From: Gymnogyps californianus
Lineage: Eukaryota > Chordata > Aves > Accipitriformes > Cathartidae
Length of the DNA: 64,000 bases
Assembly: GCF_018139145.2 (NCBI RefSeq)
Contig: NC_059500.1
Coordinates: 18,662,101 to 18,726,100, forward strand
Reading direction: 5' to 3'
The notes under the pieces are model-generated. The model was not told the DNA's origin, did no database searches, and saw only the letters and a program-made list of their open reading frames with translations. Positions 50,591-63,471 of this stretch are shown piece after piece. Positions within the stretch are counted from its first letter, which is position 1, and each line of letters opens with the position of its first letter. A program made the translations under genes and the position numbers.

Positions 50591-53166
50591 AAATCAGGTA
50601 TATATTCAGTAAAAATGCTATGTTACAAACATTAGCTTCCCTCAATAAATATTTATCTGGAGATTTTAAATTAGCTGAAAAACATGTTCTCTACTTTTTC
50701 ATTAAAGTTGCAGTAATAAATGGTTATGGACTTCTTACTGCCTGTGATCTGAATCTGGATTTTACTTACTTTCAGACAGAAGAATAAATAACAGTTTTAC
50801 AGTGTAACTCCCTATATGAATATTACAGATGCATACACCAAGGTTTGGGAGCTGGTATTCGCAAGTGAGTGCAGCCACTGGAGGATGTATGTGACATTAG
50901 GCAGTGATGATGAGAAGGGAGGGCTGCAGCTCCTTCTGCTTTTACAGGAATTCCACTCCTCCGTAACATCTCTGCATGAAACTATGTTACATGCTTTTCC
51001 CCACCTCCAAATGAAATTGTCCAGGCATACCCAATGTAATTACTCAAATTAACTTTGTGAAGCATTCAGATTAATTTTGTCCCTCTGCTCCAACCTCTGC
51101 AGATGTCAGTTTTCACTTTGATTTCTCATCTTCTGTTGCATCATACTAACCCCTCCATTTCTATGAGGCTTTTTGTTTTCTTTTCCTAGTCCTTTTCGTC
51201 TTTTCCTTCCTAACAGTTTCTGGTGCTTCTGCAATTTTATCTACCTCACTGTTAGTGGCTATCAAAATGACATCTGGGTTGTTAAACATGAGAGTGCTTG
51301 TCTCTCCATTCTTGAATGTTGACTCAGGAAAGTCAACATCAAAGTTTTAAGATTAGTCTTAAGAATTTCAGGTGACTCTGGCATTCATCTTAGTAACACA
51401 ATTGTTCTCCTCATGCATCTTTCGCATGCTAATAGGAGATTGTCCTGTGTAGGATCTGGAAGCATTGTTAGTATTTTTTTCTAGCTCAATTTCCAATCTG
51501 GTATAGCAACTAAAAGATGTGTTGTTTGGATTCCAAAGTTATCTGGGTTGTTATTACAAACAAAAGCTTTTCATTTGAAGTCCATGATAGGTTAAGTTAA
51601 TGTTGTTTTCCAGCTTTCCAGTTCAGCATCCAGAATATTTAAAATTCACTCCATCTTTTCTCAAAATACTACAGTGCTACTGTTTTAAATAAATGATTTT
51701 CAGTTAACAACTAGAGTGTACTTTATTCTCTAGGTGTTTTTACTGATGACTGCGGAGACCATTTGAATGGGATAAGTTTATGACAGCAGGTGGTCTCTGC
51801 TAGTGCTGCTGAGTTTTATCTGTGATAACTGGAGTGGTACAGTTTAGGCTTATTTGACTTTCATTGCTTATAGGTAATTTTATGGGATGGTTTTAAGGTT
51901 CAGTAATGCTGTGGCATTTGTATAAAGAAATATCCTGTGTATGGACACAGTGTCTGGTAGTTTGCATGATTTATTAAGACTAGGAAGCTATACAAGCATA
52001 TGTACCTCTGCTGAAGTAATGACTTTTGTTTCTTGAAATCAAAATACAGATGGTACAGTGAACCTGTAAGGCTTATAGAAAACTGATGTTTGACCAAACT
52101 AGGAGGTTTATATTGAGGCAAGAGAATGAGGAGGCTGTGATTGTTAGTTTTTGTTGTTACCTGTTGGCAATTGATTTGCATGTGCTTGTTTTTCAGATAG
52201 TTGTTATTTGATTCTGTCTATTAAAAAAACCTCATAGAATTTGAATGGTTGGATTGTAAGTACTTTAAATCATGTGCAAACACTTTAGTTAATTATTTTC
52301 ATTAGCTGTCTTAAATCTTAGCAAGCAGAGCCTTTGCTGATGTGATACAGTGTAACCATCCAGGTATTTGACTAAGGTGACACTTTAAATTAGCTTGGTG
52401 AGTATCATGGAAAACGTAGTGTACTAGAAAGATATATGAGACAATATAGCTGCACAAAAAAGCCCCAACCCTCAAGCCAATATATTGCTACACATAGTAA
52501 TCTTTAAAGTAGGGATGGATGGATGAGTTGCACAACAAAAAGTCATAGTACTTCAGGTGCTAAGGATGCTGAACTAGAAAACAAATCTACGGCAGAGTAA
52601 GAACTTTTTATTTATTGCATAGTCTGTTTCTTTCTTCAAATTAAAACAGCAAGAACAAGACAGAAAAAATGATACACTGAAAATATTCAGGTTTGTCTTT
52701 GAGGAAGGTTTGAAGGATATAGAGAAACTGAGGACACTATAATACAATTAGAACAGTGGCTTGAATGACTTTTTCCTCTTACTTCTATGGTGATGTACAC
52801 TGAATAAACTTAATTTGACTTTGATAGAGCTGTGCCATCTTGTATTAACTAGCCTGTTGTCCTTAAGAGGTGCCAGTCATTCTGGAGCTTTGATATGTGT
52901 GTGTATGTGAAGTTGGTGTCTGATTCACATGATTCATATTCTTCATTTCAGGAGAAATTAGAACTCTGGTACTTGTATAGACAGTAATATGTATGAATTG
53001 CAATGACGAGGTTCCAATTCTTTTATCAAAGGCTTAAGTTCCTTGCATACCAAAGAATTATAGTCTACGATTGATTAAAGCTAGATATACGTAGGAATTC
53101 TACATTTAATGTTAAGTAGCTGATGGAAATGTATTTTAAAAATTTCTAAAAATGTCTTCTAAAATC

Positions 53167-53192
53167 TTAAAAGTCCGTAAAAGGACTTTTAA
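53167..53192. repeat. Hairpin with 10-bp perfect stem
   Basis: TTAAAAGTCC and GGACTTTTAA are perfect reverse complements separated by six bases. It is flanked on both sides by similar TAAAATCTT words. Probably a local duplication-inversion product. Confidence 0.85.
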
Positions 53193-55848
53193 AATCTTCT
53201 GTTCACTAATGAATCTTTTCTGAGTGTTTGTTGCAAGATTGCAAGTATTACAGGTAGCATGCTAGTAGAAAACCTGACTGTATCTTAATGAATGACTGCT
53301 GTATACTATTTCTAGGAGATGAACACTTGGCTAGCATCATGAATCTCTACTTCAAGTTTCTTACGAATTAAAAAAAAAAATCAGCTCTATCAAAGTCCAA
53401 GTTTATTCAGTGTACACCACCTTAGAAATAGGGGCCACTTTTATAATACTTTCAACAGAATATTAAATGTACCTAGTCAGTTATTTTTTCCGTAATTTGG
53501 TAGTCTGCTGCAAACTTACATCTGGCTTAGAATATAAATTATTTCTGAGATTGAATGTTTAACAGATATTAGTCAACCAAGGGCATAAAATAAAATACTA
53601 AAAGAAAAAGTTAATAAATAACCCTCTGGATTAATTCTTTCTTTGGGAAAAATGTAAACAACCTTGACTTGATGCTTTGTATTATGGAGTCAGGTGTGTA
53701 GTTCATAATAATCTATTATGAACAGAAGGAAGGATCTATGTTTCTGTAGATCTTGTGGATCATTTGCTAAATGTGAAGCATGCTTCTGCTTAGTTTTCAC
53801 CACTTCTGACAGTGACATCTCATGATATAGCATTAATGTCCTGGTATTATGTGACAGCTTTTCAAATGATTTTTGTTTCTTTTATAGCTATCTTTTGAAA
53901 GAGTGGCAAGGCTTAGAGGGAATTTGGAACATTATTGAGCCTTAATTTTCTAAAAATCGAGTTCTTGTTTTAATAACTGCTTGTTTTGTACAGGCAGAGT
54001 ACTTCTCCCATGTTCTATTATTTCTCAGCTTAATTTGTTAATCAAGAATGAGGCATCATTGTTATCACTGTGAATTAGAGATGTGATATGTCTTCCTTCT
54101 ATGCATGGTTTCTTGTACATAATGAAACAAAGTTGTCTGTTACATAAATGCTAATATACCGCAATTAAATCTTGATCAAGTGTATTTTATGATAATTAAA
54201 TGTCTATTTTGAACAGATTAAATTGTTTCCTTGCTTTTTCTACAGTAAGTATAGTCTTGCAACACTTCAGTATAATTTTTCATTGAAGAACTTTGTGTTA
54301 GACTTTGGGAGCTCTATGGCTAGAGGAGCAAGATATCAGCATCTTGCTGTCTTCTAACATAGAGCAGTAGCAAGTGTATGTGGCTTTAACGTTTTCTTCC
54401 AATGAAGGAGATGTTCTTGGAGACTTCACATGCTTCCTACTGCAGACTGTCATGTAATACAGACATAGGAAGCATAGTACAATGTTTTTGTGAACAGAAA
54501 CTGTTTAATCGAGGCAAAAAACCCCAACAGGCAAACAAATAAAGTGACAATAAAATTTTGTTAAAATTTTAGTAGTAGTACAGATTAGGAGGTGGTTTAT
54601 TGTAAAGTCTTTCTCCCTTAGCAGTACCCTTATCTTTGATTTCCTTCTGCTTCTGATTTTTGTATGGCATTTATTTGAGATGCAAAATATGTGTATGATA
54701 AATTAGCATACACAGAGCACTGTGTTGTTGTGGCTAGACTACTTGCAGAACTTCTCTCCTGTGACATAGACATGTGCTTTACATAATTTTCTCTGTTCAT
54801 GCACATATGTCCTCTAGTGGAGGTGGTTGCAGATAACACACAAGGCGTCCTCCTTTCTTTTAGGAAGCACATCCTGTTTCTAGCTCTGTAGAAAGAGATT
54901 TCTCTGAAGGAATGATTTTCTTTAAGGACATCAAAGGGGAACAAATTACCTTAGTGTTTTCTGAACCACATCTGAGGAATAATGAAACTGTAAAAGCTCT
55001 GTAGAGACTCACAGGCTAAGTAGACATATTTGCAGAATAAGATTGTGGTGTTGTCCTCTGTGTCATTGCAGTGTGTATGTTATCAGGAAAGAAATCTTAT
55101 AGATTATAGAATGGTCTGCTTTCCTAAATGAGAAGGCAAACATGTTGCATTAAATTCAGAAGAATTTAACAGTTTCCTTTTTAGAAAGATTCTGTGTTGT
55201 TATTCTCCAAAGAATACATTCTGGATGAATATTGACACAGTGTTATCATCTTGATTTGCAGACTGCTCTTGGGCCTCTGCTGCTCATCCTTGCCTTGTGT
55301 AACAAGACTGGTAATTTTCACTATAGGTGTGAAGAAAGTCATAACTATAAAAAGTAGGAATAAGAATTATTTGTGAATTTTTTTAATTCTTGGTAAAACC
55401 TAAGGATGTCACAGGTGCTGGAACTGTTGACATAGAATGAAGAACTTGGAGAAAATGCAGGAAGAAAGGAAGGAAGAAAAAGAAGGGATGCTGATGGTGA
55501 AGGAAGGCAGAAAAAAAAGCTTTGCCTGACAGTTTTTCCAGTTAGAAAAGGAAGATGAAATTGGAGTAAAAGACATTGCAGCCATAAACTGAGCTTATGA
55601 TATTATCTGAAATGTCATGACTTTTCTGTGTGGTGGTCTATGATTTATTTAAGAATAGACGACTGGAAAGAGCAAACTGTGTCTCTGAATCCAGGACCCT
55701 TCTATTGGAGGCAGATCACAGGTTTCTTTCTGAGTTTATCCGGCTCCATCTTAAATATATCCATTTCTTTTGTTGTTCTTTTCTTCCTGCTGTTCCCACT
55801 GGAATGTTATATTATAACAATTGATGTAACAACTTGGAATCTTTTAAA

Positions 55849-55862
55849 TTTTTTTTTTTTTT
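55849..55862. repeat. Poly-T tract (14 T)
   Basis: Simple homopolymer. Confidence 0.95.
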
Positions 55863-56039
55863 AACACCCAGGATTTTTTTGCTAGTGTTGCCACTCAGCT
55901 CAAGTAGCTTTTGAATGTTTCTTCCTCTACCTGTACTTGTATGTTGGTATATTAGTAAAGAAAGTCTTACTCCTTTTATTAAATTGACAGACTCTCTCTC
56001 CATTTGACAAAACAGAGAACTTTTCTATCTCTATTTTGA

Positions 56040-56564
56040 TTGAGTTAATATTCATAGAAATGTGTACAATACTGTAGGTGAGGTCTAACCAGAGCTTTTC
56101 TGTGTTGCTTATCTTTACTGGAATGATCTCCTTTGCTACATCCTGAAATTGCATTTGCATTTTGGTGTCAGAATGGCAGCTGACAGCCATGCAGTGATCA
56201 CCTTGTACACAGAGGGTCTTTTCCACACAGGTCTATGAGTTAGTGAACTTCCAGTCTGTAGCACAAAGCTATTTAGTTTGTCCTCATAGTTACGATCTTG
56301 CATATTGCACAATGGGAATTTTATTCCACTTCTAAGTATCTGTGAGATTTACTTCATCCCCTGTGTATTGTCTCCTAGCTCTGCTGGATCAGCAGATTTC
56401 CTCAGAGCATTTACAACATTTGTGACAGAGTAATTAATAAAAATATTGTATGACATCAGCCAAAGTCTGGTTAAGGAGTTTTGTTGCTGTTTCCTCCTGA
56501 CCCAAATCTACTGCTTTTTGCATATCTAGAAAACCAATTAACTATGAAGTAATCAGCAATGCAC
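56040..56564 (-). mobile_element. Ancient CR1-like LINE, 3'-proximal portion of an interrupted copy
   Basis: The plus strand carries, in the order expected for an old CR1 read in reverse, GTACAATACTGTAGGTGAGG (the 'cacagtattccaggtg' block), a GCATTTGCATTTTGG block, and AATTAATAAAAATATTGTAT (the 'cattaatgaaaatattgaa' block of the RT C-terminal half). Divergence is heavy. Its continuation appears at 56,930-57,130, after an element of opposite orientation. Confidence 0.6.
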
Positions 56565-56910
56565 CTGGAGGTGGCTTTTCAAACAGTATGTACTTGAGTT
56601 GTGGAACATCTTGCCACTATACATTATGGAGAATATGAGTTTTCAAGTGTTGAAGATGACAGTGGACAAAATTAATGAGAGGGAGCTCTTTAAACGCATA
56701 GAAAATCCTAGAAGTTGACTAAATGTATTCAATGAAGGACATGTCTCAGGAAAACCCTAGGCCTCAGGTGGTTGTAGCCTGGGAAAATGCTTAAGGAGAC
56801 TACTCATTGTGCTCTTCAGCATCTGTTTTTGATCACAGTTGGAGACAAGATGATAGGCTAAATAGAGGTTTGATCTCATCCAGTATGGCCATTTTTATGT
56901 AGTTTGTTTA
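56565..56910 (+). mobile_element. Ancient CR1-like LINE 3' end inserted in another CR1
   Basis: The plus strand ends with TTGGAGACAAGATGATAGGC, TAAATAGAGGTTTGATCTCA and TCCAGTATGGCCATTTTTAT, a close match to the distinctive 3' tail of old archosaur/turtle CR1 elements ('ttggagacaggatactgggc', 'cagtatggccattcttatg'). The tail is easy to recognise; the left edge is blurred. It sits between two parts of a minus-strand CR1, so it most likely inserted later. Confidence 0.75.
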
Positions 56911-56929
56911 TCATAGTTTAGCCAATTTT

Positions 56930-57130
56930 ATTTACTGTTTTTATTTCATTCTCACAGGCATTTCCAAAGTTAAGGGGTTTCATTTTAGGTTTATCAGCCT
57001 GTAGCTGCCATCCTTCCATTTAAATATAAATGTAATATAATATTTTTTCTCCATCATCTGGTATCTCATTTGACTGTGAAGATTAAAAAGTCTTGCTACT
57101 GGCCCTGTACATAACTGTGTCAGCATTTCT
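56930..57130 (-). mobile_element. Ancient CR1-like LINE, 5'-proximal continuation of the interrupted copy
   Basis: The plus strand shows GGTTTATCAGCCTGTAGCTG followed by CCATTTAAATATAAATGTAA and CTCCATCATCTGGTATCTC. These correspond to the 'ggtctgtaattgcc', 'tttaaatattggcgt' and 'ttccagtcatctggtac' sequence of old CR1 RT read in reverse, the part that should follow the 56,040-56,564 segment. Boundaries are approximate. Confidence 0.6.
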
Positions 57131-58285
57131 AGAGCAGCACAGCTGAGCTCGTCCCACGCTGCTCACCTCGGCACACAGAGTTTCTGGGCTTTCATTTCTG
57201 TCTCTGATGCTTGGAGTTTAATTTGCATTGTCCATCTTGCTGCTGGATAGGCGTAACTGATATTCAATGTAAGAATAAAAGCCAAGTAGTTCAACCAGCA
57301 CTCTTGAAAGCTAATACAAATTAAAATTTGAGGGCCACCTGTCTTTAAAGTATACTGGCAACCATATTCCTTACTTTTCTTCAGCAAATCTGAAGAATCT
57401 TTCACTGCTTAATATCAGTTGCAAAGTCTAATTCAGGTTGGTAATTATCTCTTTAACAATATATTGTTCTTTACTGTACGGTGTTTATTTTCATGAAGTC
57501 TTGGTGGACTGTTTATTTCTGTGTGCTCTTTGAGGTAGTTTCTCACCAAATTAGTTCTGGAAGTGAAGGGCTATGATACTTCGATTGGTTTTGTACTTTT
57601 ACTTGAATAAATTGCAGTCCTTCTCTGTATCCAGATTCATGAGCTTCTCAGTTAACCTTGTTAATCAGTCCCTTGTATTCTGTCAACATCTATCTTTTTT
57701 AAATTCAAGGCCTATTTCTGTTGGTTTTTTTTTTTTATTATTTTAAACTAAGTGTGTTAATCTACTGTCGTTATATGCAGAGTTATTTCTATGATTGTTC
57801 TTTCTGCAGGGACTGAAAGGTCTGAAATGGTATAATCCCTTACTGAAGCAGTGACTGGTTGAGAAGGATGTGTCTGGTTTCACCCTCAGGAATACTTGTA
57901 TATTACCATTAACAATAGCAACATTGCATGTGTTACTGGACATACTTGAGTTAGGAGGAGATGGGAAGTGCAAATGTCAGCAGCTGAGTAGTTTACTGGA
58001 CAATGAAGTAGATTCTGCAGGTTTAATTGGTCCAGTAGGTTCAAAGACTAATAGTTACCAAATGTTTTTATGAAACAATGGTTACACCACTGTAGTGTTA
58101 TTAAATTATTGTTACAATAATTTAAATGACAGAAGTTGAGACTGCAAATTGATGAGCTGAAAAAGGGAAGACACAAAGTGAAGGAAACTGATGTTGATCT
58201 TCAGAGTCTGAGTGATGTCTGTGCGGTCTGGCAAGGAAATCTGAAATGTCAGGAATACAACTTCAGGAGGGATTTTCACTGAAAT

Positions 58286-58317
58286 TTATCCTTGCTATTC
58301 TTTATCCTTGCTATTCT
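58286..58317. repeat. 16-bp tandem duplication
   Basis: The unit TTATCCTTGCTATTCT occurs twice, head to tail and identical. Confidence 0.95.
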
Positions 58318-59408
58318 TAATTTTATTTTTTTTCCACCTCCTGTAAAAGCTTCCTCTTAGTCACCTTAAATTGCAGCTCTTACTTTCATGAAGGAATATG
58401 TCCACTGTGACTTTTCCACAGTGGTAGTCTCTTATTGTTATTTATAGACTTATGCGTGTTTCTATTTCTTTTGGGATTTTTGTTGTTAATGTTTTGTTCT
58501 TTGGATGTTAGAACATCATAGTATTTTTGTGTTGTGCTTGATTAAGAAAGCATATGTTGTGGTTCTGCTTTTTCTCTGCCCGTTTTCTCAGACCATGATT
58601 ATTTTCCAAAAGCATATTTCAAAATATCTTTTCCTTTCTCCTCTGTTATTATGTCTTACAGGAAGCAAAGGCTATTTGCATCACTTAAATTCTGTCCTTG
58701 TTTTAAGACAAAGTGATGCTTCTAATTAACTACCGTTAGGTGTCCTGGCCTGGTTTGTCTTGTGGCAACCCTTTAATTCTCTCAGCAGGGGAGTGAACTT
58801 TCTCAGTGTTTCCTGTCTTCCTTGAGGGTTAGATTTCATCTGTTGTGAAACCGTGGCCAAAGAGTAACACTCTGTTGGAACTGGAGTGTCCTCTCTAGCA
58901 GGTTTTTTCCTCTCCCCTCTCTCCAGTCAGTAGACTTCTGGTAAGGTTTTTCAGGCTCTGGGAAATGTTATATCAAGATACCCAATTAAAAGCCAGAGTA
59001 ATAGCAGCTGAAGATAGCAATTTAAGTGGTGTTCTTTTATGAGGGAGTGACAGTAAGCATTTGTCTTTGCATATTGTTACAAACGTTCTCTATCAGTGAA
59101 GTAAAACAATGTCTGAAGGACTAATTTGCTATAGCATGCTGTATATTAATGTCAAAGGAGCACTGTGCAAAATGGCTGTGTACATTTTCAAGAAATGCCG
59201 TTCTGAAGAGTTTACGTGATTTTGTTCATTTAATTTTGCTTTGTTTTGCTTTGCAGACAAATGTAATGTTACAGATAGTGTAACACATCACTAGATTGCC
59301 AGGTGCTTCCCATTATAAAATACCATCTTCAGTTGTTTGTAACTTTTTTGTTAAGGCCAAATAGTTCAGACAGAAATTTTCAATGCTGAGTTCTGCATCG
59401 TGCTGGTA

Positions 59409-59425
59409 TTTTTTTTTTTTTTTTT
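59409..59425. repeat. Poly-T tract (17 T)
   Basis: Simple homopolymer, first of a cluster of pyrimidine tracts. Confidence 0.95.
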
Positions 59426-59524
59426 AAACTTTATTTTAGACTAAGTGGTTGATCTACTTCAGAGCAATAAGCATGGGAAAACTTCATTGTTTTGATCATG
59501 CTTGCCATCTTCATGCTTGAAAGC

Positions 59525-59549
59525 TTTCCCCCCCCCCTTCCTTTCTCTA
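59525..59549. repeat. Polypyrimidine tract with C10
   Basis: A pure C/T stretch including ten consecutive C bases. Confidence 0.95.
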
Positions 59550-59687
59550 GCCAAGGAGTCTAGCCTTTGCTAGAGTAGGGTTTTTTTATCATAGAAGCCT
59601 GTATGACACGACCAGGGGATGTAAATGCCCCCTCTGAGCTGCTATAACAAGTCAGAGCCCAGGACTCCAACTTGTAAGTAAGAAGGA

Positions 59688-59722
59688 TTTTTTTTTTTTT
59701 TTTTTTTTCCCCCTCCTCCCCT
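59688..59722. repeat. T21 plus C-rich polypyrimidine tract
   Basis: A run of 21 T passes directly into CCCCCTCCTCCCCT, giving about 35 bases with no purine. Such homopurine-homopyrimidine tracts can adopt triplex structure. Confidence 0.95.
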
Positions 59723-60906
59723 AAGTAAACCGTGCCACTCTGCTGACCTAACTTGGTGGAGAGATTCATACCTGAAATGAAAGGAAAAGGTTGAACAGCA
59801 GGTTGAGGGTAAACTGGGGTGGGGAAGCTGCGATGCACATAAACTGCATATACAATTTACCTTTGCATAAGGAAAGGTTGGCAGAGGGAGATGGGAGAAT
59901 GACCATAAGTGAAAAACTGATATGATGACAAGGCTATGACCAGAGAAGTGCATGTTTGAGGGCTCTGGGAAGAAGAAGTCAAGTTTGAGAGTTTTGAGCA
60001 GAATCCGTGTACTGAGGTCCCTTTTCTTCAGAGTGCTGAGTGAAAAGGCTCCCAGGATCTTGGACTTTCTCCCAGTTTCATCTCTAAATGTGTGAAACCC
60101 TCTGTAAAAGGTCCCTTGCTCTCTCAGATCCTTCATATCATGGTTGTCAATTATCTTGTTTCTTTGTGTACCAGTGGTCTTATAATGATCTACATGACTC
60201 CACTATCAGTATGGTTCCAAATGATGGAGTTGATCTTTTCCCTTATTTTGCTTTGCTTTTAAACTAGGAGATACAACATAAACTTCGGGTGTGTGTTCTT
60301 AAAATAATTTCTTTATTGGTTTTGTGATGCAGTTTTCAGTTGCATTCCCATAACTGTTTTATGTGAGACTCTGCCTTAGAGTATTTTATGATGGTTCATG
60401 CTTGCTATGTAATTAGCTGTGTGATACTATGTTGTTACAATTATTTGGTGTGGTAGCTCATGCCTTATACATGGCATGATGTTCAGAGCTTTTCTGAATG
60501 GAGAATTAATTTCCTATTGGGCTTTTCTGTGATAAGCGTCGTTATGGTCCTGGAAAGTCTCATAAGTGTTTAATGAATTTATTTTCATAATACGTTTATG
60601 AGGTGAGGGGGTATTATCTCCAGTTCACAGATACAAGACTGGAGGGTGCCAAATGCAGAACAGTAGAAACCTCGTTTTTCAGTGTATTAAGGACTTTATA
60701 GCTCCACTGACTTCAGCTGCAATAGGTTTATCTTTGGCAAATTAGATATCAGTACTTCAGGTCAGAAAATAAGGAATACACATCTGCAAGGTAGGTATAA
60801 TTTTGATGACAGTGATTTCCTACAGTATCACCAAGCTGTGTGGCAGAGGCAGGGGTAGAATCAGGGTATTTTTGAAACTCATTTATTGAATTAGCTACTG
60901 GATCAT

Positions 60907-60936
60907 CTCCCCCCCCGCCCCCTTTTCTTTTTTTTA
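60907..60936. repeat. C-rich then T-rich pyrimidine tract
   Basis: CTCCCCCCCCGCCCCC followed by TTTTCTTTTTTTT, broken by a single G. Confidence 0.9.
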
Positions 60937-62010
60937 AAGTCTCTGTTGCTTTTGTACCTTCCAACACAGTAGTCCAGGGCTCTTTTACCAAATGAAATTG
61001 GTCTAGTCTCAGGCCAACTTGACCTTTTCCTTTCAGTCAGGTGGGACTTATGTTGAAAGTACTGTGCAATCCGAGTCTGGACCATAAAGTATATGTGCTA
61101 GGGGCTCCAGCTAAAATTGTAGGGGCAATTTTGACCCAGTGACTCTAATTTTTACCCTAATTTTTAAGCTTTAGACTTTGGTAGAAAGGACACTAAAGAG
61201 ATGCAAAGTTTGCATTAATTTAAGTGGTCTAGGAAAACTGAATTATATATATTGAAACCAACATCTAAAAACAAATCCCTGACTGAAATGAGGCCACTAA
61301 AAATGATAAGTTCTGAGATAGTTTATGCAAAATGAATCAACAGCTAGCTGAAATTAACTAACTGAATTATGAAGAAGTGAAATAGTGTGTCTATCTGTTA
61401 ACTGTTTTCAGCTGAAGTGCTATCGAAATCTGTATGCATTAAAGGAGAAAATACCGCCAAAAAGCTGATTGTGTTTTTGGGAAGAGATTTCAGCCTTGTA
61501 TTTTCATTATTCTGTGTTGTCAGAATCTCTTTTGCAGAACCTTTTGCAGAAGGATCTTCTAGTGCTCATGTAATGCTCACTGATCACAAAGATGTCAGGT
61601 ATAAGCAGCTAGCTAAATAGCTAGATATTTCAGGATCTGTGGAATCTAATCAGTCTGTGGAAATATTTTTACTTATGATTGATTAAAGTAACTGTAAACA
61701 TCAATTTTAAATGATCTGAAATGCATAGTGTTATTAAATCAACATTTTGTTCTACTGATATGAGATATTATTTTCTCTCCTACAGTCTAAATTTATATAA
61801 ATCTCCTGGTTTAAATTTCAGTCCTGTTTTATCTCATTGCTCAAAGATAATCTAAATGATTTTCATTAAAAATTAGTCATGCTGTTGGAGAAATATGCAC
61901 TCTTTTAACCATGTTAACTTGATCAATAATCACCTTAAAGATCCTATGACACTCAAAGAGAATCTTGTATTCCCTAATTATGGATGATCTTGGTCACTTT
62001 CAGAAGAAAG

Positions 62011-62031
62011 TTTTTTTTTTTTTTAAAAAAA
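62011..62031. repeat. T14A7 simple tract
   Basis: A T run abuts an A run, partly self-complementary. Confidence 0.9.
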
Positions 62032-63269
62032 GAAAGAAACAAAGCAAGTGGAATTTGCTTGCTCTTCATTATAATATGTACTGTGAAAACAGACTGGTTA
62101 CATTTTTTTCACTGGAATTTTAATTAAGCAAAGCCATCAGGGAACTAGGGTAGGCGCTTTTTGAAATTGTAAATTGAAATCCATAAAAACCTAAACGTAT
62201 TGCAAAAAGGAAATTCTTCCCGTAGGTGAACTATGTAATACACTCTACTTTGTTTCCATGGCACATTTAAGTTTTTTGTAGTGTACTTTTTATGTAGTAA
62301 AAGGACACTGAAAATGAAGATATGAATCTTTTACAATACTTACTCTTTCTATCTCTGGTGTTCCCTTATTTCTTTCACTGGATATTGTCAGCATTTTATT
62401 TCTTATTATAAAGGCAATACAGCTTCTGGTATAATACACCATTAGGGAAGACGCTGTTTATCTACCGCTCCAAAATGTTTCTCATTCCTGAATTATATTG
62501 CAGCATAAACCCAAAGTCGGTGATGTATTTCATTTCACATATGTTGAAAGGCTCATCACAACGTGAAGAGACAGGAAAGGGCAATTTTTTAAATGATTTT
62601 GTTATATTTAGAGGTGACAAATCACTAGGTTACATGTAGCTAAAATTATGCCTAAGTCAGCAGTTGAAACTGAAAAAAGTTGATACTGGTCTTTTGTTGA
62701 TTTTTATGTAGCTTGTGTGTTTTTAGGTTAGGGTTTTTAAGCAAAACAGAGTTTAGCACAATTTTGATTTGAGTGTACTGCTGTCTGTTCTTTATGCACA
62801 CCCATGCACAAGTACAGTCTCTGTCTTATCTGTGTTTTTTTTTAACGTGGTTTCTTTCAGATCTTCTAGTCAGCTCTTTAGATGATCATTGCGGCAATGT
62901 CGAAGGTCTGGCATGTTCACGGCCCATTTGTCAACTTTCTTGCTCAACTGTTGCTGTCCCTCCATTGAATGTGCATCTGTTCAGATGCTAGAAAGACCAT
63001 CTTGGCAGTTTCAATAGCTGAATGAGAATTAGTTTTAAATTCAGTGGGAATTGGGGATTGTTGTTGCAGCAAACATCCAAAACAAGCCCTAGTTCAGGCT
63101 TTAAACTTGGGCTGCAGTAAATTCTTTTTGAAAACCATTTTAACATCTGAAATTGATTTTATATTTGAAATGAAACCCTGAAGTTACTTATTTTTCCTTG
63201 GTTGACCTAGTTGTAGGTTTTATTACAAGTATAGTGCACCCGGAAATATCTCCTGACAAAGGATTTTGA

Positions 63270-63307
63270 AAATGAAATGCTGTGTAACAAATGAAATGCT
63301 GTGTAAC
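63270..63307. repeat. 19-bp tandem duplication
   Basis: The unit AAATGAAATGCTGTGTAAC occurs twice, head to tail without mismatch. Confidence 0.95.
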
Positions 63308-63450
63308 TTTACAGCCTAAACTCAGCTCCACACCTGTGCACTTGGTTTGACTGTATTTCCCTGACCTCACCAGGGTGTTGTAAAAATAACTGCACTGAAG
63401 ACTGTAAAATGCCTATATATTATGGTAATAGGGGCCATGTAAGTACCTAA

Positions 63451-63471
63451 GATAGATGGATAGACAGATAG
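63451..63471. repeat. Degenerate GATA repeat
   Basis: GATAGATGGATAGACAGATAG, a short imperfect GATA-type microsatellite. Confidence 0.9.

Larger units (their letters stand above)
50591..56039 (+). other. PRR16: PRR16 intron 1, middle part
   Basis: AT-rich intronic DNA with no recognised exon. It contains a 10-bp stem hairpin at 53,167-53,192 and a 14-base T run at 55,849-55,862. Short open frames have no family resemblance. Confidence 0.6.

Noticed and set aside
59642..60136. 164-codon minus-strand open frame
   Set aside because: Its end is made by translation of a poly-T/polypyrimidine tract (polylysine and polyglycine) and the rest has no family resemblance.
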